Position numbers and translations under genes: made by a program. The notes under the pieces were generated by a model. It searched no databases. It was not told the origin of the DNA and worked only from the letters and a program-made list of their open reading frames with translations. From Sphingosinithalassobacter sp. CS137 (GTDB lineage: Bacteria > Pseudomonadota > Alphaproteobacteria > Sphingomonadales > Sphingomonadaceae), in the NCBI RefSeq assembly GCF_014334115.1, contig NZ_CP060494.1, forward strand, positions 2,510,501 through 2,574,500: a stretch of DNA of 64,000 nt. Reading direction: 5' to 3'. Below, one piece after another: positions 35,019 to 44,370 of the stretch. Within the stretch, counting starts at the first letter, position 1; each line of letters begins with the position of its first letter.

Positions 35019-36062
35019 TCACTCAGCGGGGACCGGCCAGCCGTCGGCACCCCAGGACAGCGGCAGGATGCGCAGGGTCGGCACTCCGTTCCTGTCCTTG
35101 TCGTATGCATGATACACCACGTAATCGGTGCCGTCCGCGTCGCGGAAATGGCCCGGATGGCCGGGGCCGCGGAAGCGCTCCTGCTCCTGAAGATCGGCGC
35201 GCAACAGGATCGTGCCGCCGCCCTCGAGCATCGAACTGCCATCCTTGCCAAGATACGGCCCCGTCACATCTTCTGCGCGCCCGACGACCGTGTAGTAAGT
35301 GCTGTTCACACCCTTGCAGCAATAGTCGTAGCTGGCGAGCAGCCAATAGGAGCCGTCGCGCTCGAAAATATACGGCGCCTCGACGATGGAGGGCGCGCCG
35401 GCGGGCACCGGGCGGGAAGCGATCGTCACGGGCTCGGCGGCAGGATCGAGAAGCTTGCCCGTCTGCGGGTTCAGTTCGAACAGCTTGAGGCCGCTCCAGA
35501 AACTGCCGAGCGAGAGCCAGTGCCGCCCGTCGCCGTCGGCAAGGAAGGCGGGATCGATTGCGTTGAAATCATCTGCCGGGTTCGAGGCGACTACCATCCC
35601 TTCATCCCGCCAGCCATAGTCGGGACTCGCAGGATCCAGCGTTGCCGACGTCGCGACGCCGATGGCCGAGCGATTGGAGCCGAAGGTGGAAGCCGAATAG
35701 TAAAGACGATAGCGGCCGTTCACATAGCTGATGTCGGGCGCCCAGAGGTTTCTGACGCCCGGGACGGCGTCCACCACCCACTCGGGCAGGCTGGTGAGCG
35801 GCGGCGGCGCCAACTCCCACTGAATGAGGTCCGGCGAGGTTCGATGCGAGATCAGGCCCTGCCCATCCGGGCCGATGCCGGTCGAGAAGACGTGATAGGT
35901 GTCGCCCTCGCGAATGATCACCGGATCGTGCACCGGGGCAATCGCACCGCTCGCCCGCTCGTTGATGCTCGGCGACGTGGGTTGCGCTGCAGCGGGGATG
36001 ACCGGCGGCGCCAACAAGGCCGAAACGACAGCGATTTCGCGCAGGAACTTGGCGAGAGGCAT
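35019..36062 (-). CDS. Glycoside hydrolase family 43, arabinan endo-1,5-alpha-L-arabinosidase-like
   Basis: A 347-aa secreted five-bladed beta-propeller hydrolase. A signal peptide (~residues 1-26, ALLAPPVIPAAAQ) precedes the catalytic domain with all three GH43 acids: base Asp46 in VHDPVII, pKa-modulating Asp170 in NAIDPAF, and acid Glu228 in SIVEAPYIF. NLWAPDISYVNGRYRLYYSAS and SFWSGLKLFEL resemble endo-arabinanases (plant pectin side chains). No other arabinose or pectin genes are adjacent, so it acts alone here. A start at 36062 gives a normal signal. Confidence 0.9.
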   Translation of the reverse strand: MPLAKFLREIAVVSALLAPPVIPAAAQPTSPSINERASGAIAPVHDPVIIREGDTYHVFSTGIGPDGQGLISHRTSPDLIQWELAPPPLTSLPEWVVDAVPGVRNLWAPDISYVNGRYRLYYSASTFGSNRSAIGVATSATLDPASPDYGWRDEGMVVASNPADDFNAIDPAFLADGDGRHWLSLGSFWSGLKLFELNPQTGKLLDPAAEPVTIASRPVPAGAPSIVEAPYIFERDGSYWLLASYDYCCKGVNSTYYTVVGRAEDVTGPYLGKDGSSMLEGGGTILLRADLQEQERFRGPGHPGHFRDADGTDYVVYHAYDKDRNGVPTLRILPLSWGADGWPVPAE

Positions 36063-36223
36063 TCTTCACTCCGGTAGTGGTCGCAGGCTCGAACGCCCGG
36101 GCGCAAGAGTCAGGGTTCGGGCCTTCTCCTATGGCAGCAGGGCGCCGGGAACCATCCCCCGGGTCTCATCGACCCCGGGGGGGCGGCCGAGCTCTTGCGA
36201 GCGACCGGCCCCGCTCGCCCGCC

Positions 36224-37129
36224 TCAGCTTCCCTGCACCTCCAGCATGTCCTGCCGCCGTGTTTCGAAGTCGCTGGCGGCATGGCGTTCGCGCAGTTGCT
36301 CGTGCGTCGGGCCGAAGCTGCGGTTGACCATCCGGCCGCGCTGCACCGCCGGGCGCTCGCCGATCTGCGCTACCCAGCGCTGAACGTTGGCATATTCCTT
36401 GAGGTTCAGGAATTCGGCGGCGTCGCCATAGGCCTCGCCGCGCACCACCGCGCCATACCAGGGCCAGATCGCCATATCGGCGATGCTGTACGTTTCGCCC
36501 GCCATATATTCGTGCTTCGCCAGATGGGTGTCGAGCACATGATATTGGCGCTTCACTTCCATCGCATAGCGGTCGATCGGGTACTGCATCTTGAACGGCG
36601 CATAGGCGTAGAAATGGCCGAAGCCGCCGCCCAGGAAGGGGGCGGCGCCCATCTGCCACATCAGCCAGTTCATCGCCGCGGTGCGCGCCGGCCCCTCGGG
36701 CGCCAGGAACGCGCCGAACTTCTCGGCAAGATAGAACAGGATCGATCCGCTCTCGAAGACCTTCGTCTCGGGATCGGTCGAACGATCGACCAGCGCGGGG
36801 ATCTTCGAATTGGGGTTCACGTCCACGAATCCGCTGCCGAACTGGTCGCCCTTGCCGATGTCGATCAGCCAGGCGTCATATTCGGCACCCGAATGGCCTG
36901 CGGCGAGCAGTTCCTCGAGCAGGACCGTCACCTTCACGCCGTTGGGCGTCGCCAGCGAATAGAGCTGAAGCGGATGCTCGCCGACGGGCCGCTCCTTTTC
37001 GTGGGTCGCGCCGGAGATGGGCCGATTGATGCTGGCGAACTTGCCGCCATTGCCCGGCTCCCACTGCCACACTTTGGGCGGCACATAGCCGGCGGGCTGG
37101 TTGTCGGCGGGATCGTTCTGGTCGGCCAT
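36224..37129 (-). CDS. yghU: Glutathione-dependent disulfide-bond oxidoreductase, YghU-like
   Basis: A 301-aa GST-fold protein of the Nu class (YghU/YfcG). The N-terminal extension YVPPKVWQWEPGNGGKFASINRP and the thioredoxin-fold part HPLQLYSLATPNGVKVTVLLEELLAAG match YghU closely; TPNG is where Nu-class enzymes bind two glutathiones with Thr/Asn instead of a catalytic Ser or Tyr. NPNSKIPALVD (cis-Pro) and FESGSILFYLAEK complete the GSH site. Role: disulfide reduction and peroxide tolerance in the cytoplasm. ATG 37129 follows GGGAGAG; the ten residues before it are not family-like. Confidence 0.94.
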   Translation of the reverse strand: MADQNDPADNQPAGYVPPKVWQWEPGNGGKFASINRPISGATHEKERPVGEHPLQLYSLATPNGVKVTVLLEELLAAGHSGAEYDAWLIDIGKGDQFGSGFVDVNPNSKIPALVDRSTDPETKVFESGSILFYLAEKFGAFLAPEGPARTAAMNWLMWQMGAAPFLGGGFGHFYAYAPFKMQYPIDRYAMEVKRQYHVLDTHLAKHEYMAGETYSIADMAIWPWYGAVVRGEAYGDAAEFLNLKEYANVQRWVAQIGERPAVQRGRMVNRSFGPTHEQLRERHAASDFETRRQDMLEVQGS

Positions 37130-37191
37130 GCTGCTCTCCCTGGTTCGGTTGACCCGCATGTAGGTGGCGGCGGCGCGGTTGCCAGGGCGCC

Positions 37192-37815
37192 TCAGACCTC
37201 CGTCGCCGCCCGCAGCCGCAGATAAACCGCGACCGCCGCATACCAGCAGAGCGTCAGGCCGATGCCGTAGAGCAGATTGGCGGGGAGGGCGGCGGCGAGC
37301 GCGACCGGCCCGTAGGGCGGATAGACGAACAGGAAGATCAACAGCGCCGCCGCGAGCGAGGCGATCGCCAGCGCCACGGTGCCCATCAACGCGGCTGTGC
37401 TCGGGCGTGTCCAGCGCCAGCTCGTGCGCAGCGCCGCCTGCACGCTACGTCCCTCGCCGATCACGAGCGGCATTGCGATCAGCCAGCGCGCGAACAGGAA
37501 CAGGCCCGGTACGATCAGACACAGCATGCCGACGCCGATCGCCACGCTGCTGACGATACTCACACCGACAAAGCGCGCGGCTCGGCCGGGGGCGCCCCAG
37601 GCGGCATGTGCCCCGGCGCCGCGCAGCAGCGCGCTCGTGACGAGATACTGCGCCGCGAGGGCGACGACGCCGACAAGGAACGCGGCGCCGTAGAGATCGG
37701 CCGCAAGGCCCGCCGCCACGAGCGCGGCGACTGCGAGCGCGCCAGGAAGCGGCTGTGCGACGATCAGTGCGGCGATGTTGCGCAGCGTGGCGGAAAAGGA
37801 AAGCGCATAGCCCAT
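37192..37815 (-). CDS. Polytopic membrane protein (207 aa)
   Basis: A 207-aa protein with about six membrane helices and little else: Ala/Leu/Val-rich segments separated by short loops, including the polar GEGRSVQAALRTSWRWTRPS loop near residue 125. That loop, and the paired helices around it, recall the glycerophosphodiester phosphodiesterase membrane-domain (GPDPase_memb/YciC-like) families, but the match is weak. Function unknown. It lies 9 nt after the dprA stop on the same strand and may be its operon partner. Confidence 0.72.
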   Translation of the reverse strand: MGYALSFSATLRNIAALIVAQPLPGALAVAALVAAGLAADLYGAAFLVGVVALAAQYLVTSALLRGAGAHAAWGAPGRAARFVGVSIVSSVAIGVGMLCLIVPGLFLFARWLIAMPLVIGEGRSVQAALRTSWRWTRPSTAALMGTVALAIASLAAALLIFLFVYPPYGPVALAAALPANLLYGIGLTLCWYAAVAVYLRLRAATEV

Positions 37816-37824
37816 CGTCGTGCG

Positions 37825-38913
37825 TCACAGCCTCATCGACACGCGCCCGCCCGCATGGCGCTCCAGCCGGCCGGCGAGTTCGAGTTCGAGCAGCACCGTC
37901 TGCACCACCGCCGGGGCGAGTCCGGCCTGGCGGATCAATTCGTCGATCGCGACGGGCACCGGACCGAGCAGACCGGTGATTCGGCTCCGTTCCGAGTCGC
38001 TTGCATCTTCCGGCGGCGGAGCCTGCCAGCCGCTCGCGGGCGCGCGAACGGCGCGGAGGTCGATCGGACGGATCATCTCGAGGATATCATCGACGGTCTG
38101 AACGAGCGTTGCCCCCTCGCGGATGAGGAGGTTGCAGCCCTGCGCGCGGGGATCGAGGGGACTACCGGGCACCGCCATCACTTCGCGGCCCGCCTCGGTC
38201 GCCAGCCGCGCGGTGATGAGGCTGCCCGAACGCGGCGCCGCCTCGACCACCACCGTACCGAGCGCCAGGCCCGCGATGATGCGGTTGCGCGCAGGGAAAT
38301 AGCGGGCGAGCGGCTCGGTGCCCGGCGGCTGTTCGGTGAGGAGCAGCCCTTCGTTGGCGACTCGCTCCTGCAGCTCCGCGTTCTCGGGCGGGAAGGCGAC
38401 ATCCATGCCGCTGGCGATCACGCCGATCGTGCCGGATTCGATGGAACCGGCGTGCACCGCAGTGTCGATGCCGCGCGCGAGACCCGAGGCAGTCGTCACT
38501 CCCGCCTCGCCTAACCCATGCGCGAGCTGGCGGGCGAAGCGGCAGGCCGCGGCCGAGGCATTGCGCGCGCCGACCAGTGCTACGACCGGGCGCTCGGCAA
38601 GCGCCATCTCGCCGCGCAGGATCAAGGCGGGCGGCCCGTTCTCCAGCTCGGCGAGAAGGGGCGGGTAGTCGGGTTCGTCGACGAAACAGTAGCGGGCGCC
38701 GAGCCGCTCGACGGCGGCGATCTCGCGCTGCACCGCACCGGCATCGGCGATGCGCGGTCCGCGGCCGCCGCCGCGTGCGGCGAGCATCGGCAGCGCTTCG
38801 AGCGCGCGTTCGGCATCGCCGAAACGGGCGACGAGCTGGCGCCAGGTGATGGGGCCGATCGTGGCGGTGCGGAGCAGGCGTAACCGGGCGAGCCGGCCGG
38901 CGTCGCCGCTCAC
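37825..38913 (-). CDS. dprA: DNA-processing protein DprA
   Basis: A 362-aa protein that loads RecA on incoming single-stranded DNA during natural transformation. A SAM-like N-terminal region is followed by the Rossmann fold with VVALVGARNASAAACRFARQLAHGL, GVTTASGLARGIDTAVHAG, GVIASGMDVAFPPEN and FPARNRIIAGLALGTVVVEAA, all diagnostic; the C-terminal ~70 residues form the winged-helix DML1-like domain (IDELIRQAGLAPAVVQTVLLELELAGRLER). The GTG start at 38913 overlaps the plsY stop (GTGA), setting the start. A much longer frame to 39495 runs through plsY and is rejected. Confidence 0.95.
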   Translation of the reverse strand: MSGDAGRLARLRLLRTATIGPITWRQLVARFGDAERALEALPMLAARGGGRGPRIADAGAVQREIAAVERLGARYCFVDEPDYPPLLAELENGPPALILRGEMALAERPVVALVGARNASAAACRFARQLAHGLGEAGVTTASGLARGIDTAVHAGSIESGTIGVIASGMDVAFPPENAELQERVANEGLLLTEQPPGTEPLARYFPARNRIIAGLALGTVVVEAAPRSGSLITARLATEAGREVMAVPGSPLDPRAQGCNLLIREGATLVQTVDDILEMIRPIDLRAVRAPASGWQAPPPEDASDSERSRITGLLGPVPVAIDELIRQAGLAPAVVQTVLLELELAGRLERHAGGRVSMRL

Positions 38914-39509
38914 TTGGAGGCGCCGACCCGGGGCTCGGTGCCCGACAGCAGTCGATCGATGTTGGTGCGGTGTTTCCACAGCACCAGCAGCGCGAGCCCC
39001 AGGAGCGGGAGCACCAGCTCGAACCGTCCGAAATAGGCGGCGCTGACCGGCGCGCTCGCAGCGGCCGCCATTCCGGCGAGCGACGAGAGGCGGAGCGCGA
39101 GGATCAGGCCGATCCACAGCAGCGCATAGACGAGCCCCGACGGCCAGTGGAGCGCGAGCAGGATGCCCATCAGCGTCGCAACGCCCTTGCCGCCGCGAAA
39201 CCTGAGCCACACCGGATAGCAATGGCCGAGGAAGGCGCCGACGGCGCCCAGCACCGCGGCGCCGGGAAAGACGGCAGCGGCGAGCGCGACGCCCGCCCAG
39301 CCCTTGCCCATGTCGAGCAGCAAGGTCGCCGCCGCGATGCCCTTGCGGCCCGTGCGCAGCACGTTGGTGGCGCCGATGTTGCCCGAGCCGATCGTGCGCA
39401 GATCGCCCGCCCCAGCGGCCCGGGTGAGGAGGACGCCAAAGGGGATCGAACCGAGAAGATATCCCAGCAGAAGCGCCCCCACCGCCTCCGGCCACATGAA
39501 TTCGGTCAC
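38910..39509 (-). CDS. plsY: Glycerol-3-phosphate acyltransferase PlsY
   Basis: A 199-aa inner-membrane enzyme transferring acyl from acyl-phosphate to glycerol-3-phosphate, the first step of phospholipid synthesis. Motifs are LGYLLGSIPFGVLLTRAAG (SIPF), DLRTIGSGNIGATNVLRTGRK (GSGNIGATN, motif 1) and LRFRGGKGVATLMG (the RGGKGVAT motif). About five helices. Start GTG 39509 has an upstream GGGGG site; ATG 39497 is an alternative. dprA downstream overlaps it by 4 nt, a plsY-dprA order frequent in proteobacteria. Divergent from murI over 85 nt. Confidence 0.96.
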   Translation of the reverse strand: MTEFMWPEAVGALLLGYLLGSIPFGVLLTRAAGAGDLRTIGSGNIGATNVLRTGRKGIAAATLLLDMGKGWAGVALAAAVFPGAAVLGAVGAFLGHCYPVWLRFRGGKGVATLMGILLALHWPSGLVYALLWIGLILALRLSSLAGMAAAASAPVSAAYFGRFELVLPLLGLALLVLWKHRTNIDRLLSGTEPRVGASK

Positions 39510-39594
39510 ACTCGCTGCCCCCTCGCTTGCGTGCACGCTAGGCGCTCCCCTAAGCGGGCGCAATAATCCTGGTTGTCTGGTTCCGTATCTGCCG

Positions 39595-40392
39595 ATGCCC
39601 GACTTGCGTCCCCTTTTGTTTTTCGATTCCGGTATCGGCGGGCTTTCCGTGCTGGCCCCCACTCGCGCGCTGCTGCCGCAAGCGCCGCTGGTCTATGTCG
39701 CCGACAATGGCGGCTTTCCCTACGGAACGCGGAGCGAAGCGGAGATCGCGGCGCGGGTGCCGGCGCTGCTCGGGCGGCTCGCCGAGCGGTACGATCCGCG
39801 ACTGATCGTGATCGCGTGCAACACCGCGTCGACCATCGCGCTATCGGCGGTGCGCGCTGCGCTCGATCTGCCGGTCGTGGGCACGGTGCCTGCGATCAAG
39901 CCGGCGGCGGCGCTCAGCCGCACGCGCACGATCGGCGTGCTGGGAACGGAGGCGACCGTGCGCCAGCCCTATGTCGACGATCTGGCAGCGCGATATGCGG
40001 GCGATTGCACCGTGCTGCGCCATGGATCGGCCGAGCTGGTGACCCTGGCGGAGGCCGCGCTGCGCGGCGCGACTCCCGACGGGAAGCGGCTGCGCGCGGT
40101 GCTGAGGGGATTGTTCGAGCAGCCGGGGGGTGAGCAGATCGACGTAATCGTCAATGCCTGCACGCATTTCCCGCTGCTGGCGCGGGAACTGGCGACGGCG
40201 GCACTCCAACCGGTGCAATTCGTCGACGGCGGGGAGGGAATCGCCCGGCGTGTCGCGCATCTGACGAACGCGATGCAATGGCCTTCAGCGGCGGGACCTG
40301 GCCTGGCCGTGTTCACCAGCGGCGACGGCGAATTCGCTTCGCTGGCGCCGGCGCTGGCGCGCCACGGGCTTCGAACGATCGAAACCCTGTGA
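39595..40392 (+). CDS. murI: Glutamate racemase
   Basis: A 265-aa cofactor-independent racemase that makes D-glutamate for peptidoglycan. FDSGIGGLSVL at the N-terminus, VIACNTASTIAL with the first catalytic Cys, VGTVPAIKPA, and VIVNACTHFPLL with the second catalytic Cys are all present. ATG 39595 is the start supported by the family; the frame extends upstream to 39304 only as antisense of plsY. It ends 5 nt from the convergent 55-aa gene. Confidence 0.96.
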   Translation: MPDLRPLLFFDSGIGGLSVLAPTRALLPQAPLVYVADNGGFPYGTRSEAEIAARVPALLGRLAERYDPRLIVIACNTASTIALSAVRAALDLPVVGTVPAIKPAAALSRTRTIGVLGTEATVRQPYVDDLAARYAGDCTVLRHGSAELVTLAEAALRGATPDGKRLRAVLRGLFEQPGGEQIDVIVNACTHFPLLARELATAALQPVQFVDGGEGIARRVAHLTNAMQWPSAAGPGLAVFTSGDGEFASLAPALARHGLRTIETL

Positions 40393-40397
40393 CGCGA

Positions 40398-40565
40398 TCA
40401 GGCCTGCGTAGCCGCCGGAACTAGCGCCGTTTCGCGCAGCATCGCCGAATAGCGATCAGCCATCTCGAGATGGACGCGGCGCGCGGTCTGGTCTTGGGTA
40501 CGGTCCGCACGGTCGCGCTCCTGTCGTTCGCGGCGGACGTAATATTCCTGGTCGGAGTTCGACAT
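40398..40565 (-). CDS. Conserved small charged protein (55 aa)
   Basis: A 55-aa soluble, highly charged helical protein: SDQEYYVRRERQERDRADR followed by ARRVHLEMADRYSAMLRE. The pattern (Y-x-x-RR-x-QER near the N-terminus, then VHLEMADRYS) is one I recall from short uncharacterised sphingomonad proteins. ATG 40565 has an AAGGAG ribosome site 9 nt upstream; the extension to 40661 lacks one. Function unknown. Confidence 0.72.
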   Translation of the reverse strand: MSNSDQEYYVRRERQERDRADRTQDQTARRVHLEMADRYSAMLRETALVPAATQA

Positions 40566-40757
40566 GAGCTTGCTCCTTCGGTGCCACGGGAGCTCGGGGA
40601 GTCTCTCAGCCGCAGGCGGATTGTGGAAAGTGATTCGCCCGCGATGCACGTCTTTTACCATGGCTCGCCCGATTGACTCCTAACCTCGCTCAACTCTGCT
40701 GCATGATTGTTATGTGCCGATTTTCAGGTGCTTACAGGCTGCGCTTGTCCGGCAAGG

Positions 40758-41117
40758 ATGAAGTTGGGACAGGAGCGGCGATGCGGAGATGAAGGCCGGT
40801 GGCCCGAAACCGGCGAGTCGGGGCGGTTCGGCGTTCTCCTGCTCGCCGATGCGCTGGTGATGTTCATCGCGTTCGCCAGCTTCTAGACGGTCGCCACCCG
40901 CGTGAACGCGCCGATGTGCCGCAACCCCGAGCGGGACTGGAAAATGTCCGCACAATCCGATGCCATGGATATGGCGCAGCGCTGGCGCGTGCCGACGATC
41001 AACGGCTGTTCGACGTTCGCCCCGCCCGAATGGCGGTTCACCGCGCCGCGCGCCGCCGATTACGAAGCGCGCGTTGCCGCCCATGCATCGAACCCCGCAG
41101 CTGGGGAATCTCTGTCG
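40758..41117 (+). pseudogene. Decayed gene remnant, C-terminal part of a membrane protein
   Basis: One frame reads MKLGQERRCGDEG, then a hydrophobic run FGVLLLADALVMFIAFASF, an in-frame TAG at 40884-40886, and continues as VNAPMCRNPERDW and AMDMAQRWRVPTINGCSTFAPPEWRF, then ADYEARVAAHA. The second half resembles the conserved C-terminal region of large polytopic membrane proteins of the glycosyltransferase type, which carry a PT-x-NGYSG-x-x-PP motif. The N-terminal transmembrane body is missing. Boundaries are approximate. Best read as a degraded fragment; as a live 42-aa peptide it is less likely. Confidence 0.5.
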
Positions 41118-41226
41118 GCTGAGCGTTCGGGACGCGTAGCCCCGGCAAATTCGCTGACCGTCATTGGGATAATTGCGGATACGGACCCGCTGGAAATCCG
41201 CCGATCGAGCCGCTACGGGAGAAAGC

Positions 41227-42471
41227 ATGGGCATCGAGCAAAATGCGCCGACAGCGATCGACTATTCGCGCGTCTTCAGCCAGGCGATCGATCGGCTGCA
41301 CGAGGAAGGTCGCTATCGCGTCTTCATCGACATCCTGCGCAACAAGGGCAATTACCCCAGCGCGCGCTGCTTCGCGGGACATAACGGACCAAAGCCGATC
41401 ACCGTGTGGTGCTCGAACGACTATCTGGCGATGGGGCAGCATCCCAGCGTGATCGCGGCGATGGAAGAGGCGCTGCACGACGTGGGCGCCGGATCGGGCG
41501 GCACGCGCAACATCGGCGGCAACACCCATTACCACATCGAGCTGGAGCATGAGCTCGCGGACCTGCACGGCAAGGAAGGAGCGCTGCTCTTCACGTCGGG
41601 CTATGTTTCGAACGAAGCGACGCTTTCCACGCTGGCGCGGGTTCTGCCCGGCTGCATCATCTATTCGGACGAACTCAACCACGCGTCGATGATTGCCGGC
41701 ATCCGGCATTCGGGATGCGAAAAGCGCGTGTTCCGTCATAACGACGTCGCGCATCTCGAAGCGCTGCTGGCGGCGGACGACCCCGCCGCTCCCAAGCTGA
41801 TCGCGTTCGAGAGCGTCTATTCGATGGATGGCGACGTGGCGCCGATCCATGCGATCTGCGATCTTGCCGACAAATACAATGCGCTGACCTACCTCGACGA
41901 AGTCCATGCCGTCGGCATGTATGGCGAGCGCGGCGGCGGCATTTCTGAACGCGACGACGCGGCGAAGCGGCTGACGATCATCGAAGGCACGCTCGGCAAG
42001 GCATTCGGCGTGATGGGCGGGTATATCGCCGCCGAGCGCAAGGTGATCGATGTGATCCGGAGCTACGCGCCCGGCTTCATCTTCACGACCTCGCTTTCGC
42101 CGGTGCTGGTGGCGGGCGCACTCGCCAGCGTGAAGCATCTCAAGGCATCGCGCGCGGAGCGCGATGGCCAGCAGGCGTCTGCCGCGCGCCTCAAGGCGAT
42201 GATGGCCGAGGCCGGTTTGCCTGTGATGGACACGACGACGCACATCGTTCCGCTTATGGTCGGCGATCCGGTGAAGGCCAAGAAGATCAGCGACATCCTG
42301 CTCGCCGAATATGGCGTGTACGTGCAGCCGATCAATTATCCGACGGTGCCGCGCGGCACCGAGCGGCTGCGCTTCACGCCGGGACCGGCGCATGACGAGG
42401 CGATGATGCGCGAGCTGACTCAGGCGCTCGTCGAGATCTGGGGCCGTCTGGAGTTGCGCAAGGCCGCCTGA
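41227..42471 (+). CDS. hemA: 5-aminolevulinate synthase
   Basis: A 414-aa PLP enzyme condensing glycine and succinyl-CoA to 5-aminolevulinate, the alphaproteobacterial (Shemin) entry to haem. [17 protein letters not shown] and [14 protein letters not shown] are typical, followed by [47 protein letters not shown] and the PLP lysine in [14 protein letters not shown] (Lys258). ATG 41227 has GGGAGAAAGC just upstream; the in-frame ATG at 41173 belongs to the upstream remnant region. It is followed 27 nt later by a membrane protein gene on the same strand. Confidence 0.97.
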   Translation: MGIEQNAPTAIDYSRVFSQAIDRLHEEGRYRVFIDILRNKGNYPSARCFAGHNGPKPITVWCSNDYLAMGQHPSVIAAMEEALHDVGAGSGGTRNIGGNTHYHIELEHELADLHGKEGALLFTSGYVSNEATLSTLARVLPGCIIYSDELNHASMIAGIRHSGCEKRVFRHNDVAHLEALLAADDPAAPKLIAFESVYSMDGDVAPIHAICDLADKYNALTYLDEVHAVGMYGERGGGISERDDAAKRLTIIEGTLGKAFGVMGGYIAAERKVIDVIRSYAPGFIFTTSLSPVLVAGALASVKHLKASRAERDGQQASAARLKAMMAEAGLPVMDTTTHIVPLMVGDPVKAKKISDILLAEYGVYVQPINYPTVPRGTERLRFTPGPAHDEAMMRELTQALVEIWGRLELRKAA

Positions 42472-42497
42472 TACACATGGCCTTCAGGGGGAAGGCC

Positions 42498-44366
42498 ATG
42501 GCGGAAACGGGCGGGCAAGCGGGGCTGCTGCAGCGGATCGGATTGCCGCCGGAACGGCTGCCAGAGGTGTCCCCGCGCTGGCGATGGCCGCTGCGGATGC
42601 TGTGGGGGGTGCTGCTGCTGGTCGCGCTGGTGAGCCTCGCTGGCGGACTGTGGCGCAGTCACGTCACCGCGACAATCACCGATCCATCCTTCGCGACCTA
42701 TGGCATCTACCCCTATGAGCCCGAGCCTGAGGACGGCGTCGACGCGCGCTATGTCGCTGTGCCGCTTACCGAACCGGTCGAGGCGATGGGGTTCGTCCCG
42801 GGCCCGGTGGTCGCAGTCGACGGCGCGGCGCTGAGCGGCGAAGATCCCGAGGCAGTCGCGCGCCTCCTCCGCACCAAGACCGGGCCTGTCCGCGTGACCA
42901 CGCGGGATGCCGAGGGCGCGACTCACGCCTTCATGCTTCCGCGGACGCCCGAGACGCTTTCCGAGATCAGCGATTTCGGGCCCTCCGTCGACTTTTTGAT
43001 CCTGAACGTACCGCCGGCACTGGCGGCGGCGCTGCTGATGGTCGCGGCGATCCTGCTCGTCCGCCGCCGGCCGGACGATCCGGTTTCGCTGCTCCTCTCC
43101 TTTTCCTTCCTGAGCCTGGCTTCGGTCCTGCCGGGGGAGGCGCTCTGGTATTGGCTGGGGCTCGAGACGCTAGATCAGGGGTTTTCCGCGCTCTTTTTCG
43201 GTTTGTTCGCGGTGGCGCTGCCTGCTTTCCCCGACGGGCGATTCCGGCCGCGCTGGGGCGGGTGGATCGCCGTTGCCGCAGTGCCAGTCACGGTGGCTGT
43301 CGCCCTGCCGTCGATTCCCGATCTGCTCGGACTGGTGCTTGCGCTCGGGCTCGGTCTTGCAGCGGCGCTTGCTTCGATTGCCCGGTTCCGGCGCACGCCG
43401 CCCGGGATCGAGCGGCAGCAGCTGAAATGGGTCGCGTTCGGGTTCGTTTCGAGCATGGCGCTGCTGGGAACGGTGCTGCTCCTGGTCGAGGGAATGTGGC
43501 TCGGCGTGCTGCCGGATGTGGACGCGCTCTGGTTTCGTATGGCGTTGCTGGCGGCATTCAACGCCAGTCTGCTCCTGATGGCTGGCGGCGTGCTGGTGGC
43601 GATGCTCCGCTACCGTCTGTGGGACGCCGACGCAGCGATCGGGCGCTCGATCGGCTATGCCGCGATCACACTGGTGATCGGCGGTATCTGGGCGGCGTCG
43701 ATGACGATTCTCAACGAGTTTCTGGCGGGCACCCTGGGCGCGAACCGGCCGCTGGTCGCGGCGGTGAGCGCCGTCATCGCGGCGATGGTGCTGGGCCCGG
43801 CACGTGAGCGCGTGAACAACTGGGTGGAAAAGCGCTTCCAGGCCGGCGTGCTGGCGCTGCGCAAGCTGCCCGAGCGGCTGCAGCTCTGGCAGCATGACGA
43901 TCATCCCGAGGACTTGGGCGGGCGTGTCGTCCATGCCGTGATCGAGGGGCTGCACGCGCGGCAGGTGGCGGTGCTGCTCTATACCGAGGCCGGCTATCGC
44001 ATCGTCGGGGCCGAAGGCGCGACCGATCGCGACGTCGCCGAATGGATGGACGCGCACGGCGGCACTCAGGCGCTCGCGGTCGACAATCTCAATCGGCGCG
44101 ACCCGGTATTTCCACTGCGCATCACGCTGGACGACGAGGGGCGGCCGATCGGAGTGCTGCTGCTCGGCCCGCGTAGCGACGGCAACATCTATTCGAAGGA
44201 CGAGCGGAAGGCGCTGGAGGCGATCGAAAACGCGCTTGCGGCGGCGCTGCGGCAGGCGCAGCTACGCCGAAAGCGCGATCTTCGCACGCAGGAGCTGATC
44301 CGGACGCTGGAAACGCGGCTGTCGGAGCTGGAGCGTGGCGCGGTAGGGGCCGGATCAGCCGCTTGA
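42498..44366 (+). CDS. Membrane sensor-like protein with PDZ-like and GAF-like regions, no kinase
   Basis: A ~622-aa inner-membrane protein. One helix (~28-50) is followed by a periplasmic PDZ-like region (~85-155, VEAMGFVPGPVVAVDGAALSG), then about eight helices including the signatures FPDGRFRPRWGGW, ERQQLKWVAFGF and LRYRLWDADAAIGRSIGY seen in multi-helix sensor kinases. A cytoplasmic linker (VEKRFQAGVLALRKLPERL), a GAF-like domain (~480-580) and a short terminal coiled coil follow. No histidine-kinase or GGDEF domain is present. Start ATG 42498 has AGGGGGAAGG upstream; ATG 42477 is less likely. The sensed signal and output are unknown; cotranscription with hemA is plausible. Confidence 0.78.
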   Translation: MAETGGQAGLLQRIGLPPERLPEVSPRWRWPLRMLWGVLLLVALVSLAGGLWRSHVTATITDPSFATYGIYPYEPEPEDGVDARYVAVPLTEPVEAMGFVPGPVVAVDGAALSGEDPEAVARLLRTKTGPVRVTTRDAEGATHAFMLPRTPETLSEISDFGPSVDFLILNVPPALAAALLMVAAILLVRRRPDDPVSLLLSFSFLSLASVLPGEALWYWLGLETLDQGFSALFFGLFAVALPAFPDGRFRPRWGGWIAVAAVPVTVAVALPSIPDLLGLVLALGLGLAAALASIARFRRTPPGIERQQLKWVAFGFVSSMALLGTVLLLVEGMWLGVLPDVDALWFRMALLAAFNASLLLMAGGVLVAMLRYRLWDADAAIGRSIGYAAITLVIGGIWAASMTILNEFLAGTLGANRPLVAAVSAVIAAMVLGPARERVNNWVEKRFQAGVLALRKLPERLQLWQHDDHPEDLGGRVVHAVIEGLHARQVAVLLYTEAGYRIVGAEGATDRDVAEWMDAHGGTQALAVDNLNRRDPVFPLRITLDDEGRPIGVLLLGPRSDGNIYSKDERKALEAIENALAAALRQAQLRRKRDLRTQELIRTLETRLSELERGAVGAGSAA

Positions 44367-44370
44367 GCAC

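Noticed and set aside
36150..36186. CCCCCGGG palindrome downstream of the yghU-like gene
   Set aside because: An imperfect GC-only hairpin with no T-tract; too weak to call a terminator.
40710..41234. 174-codon minus ORF upstream of hemA
   Set aside because: Composition typical of an antisense frame; the plus-strand remnant explains the region better.
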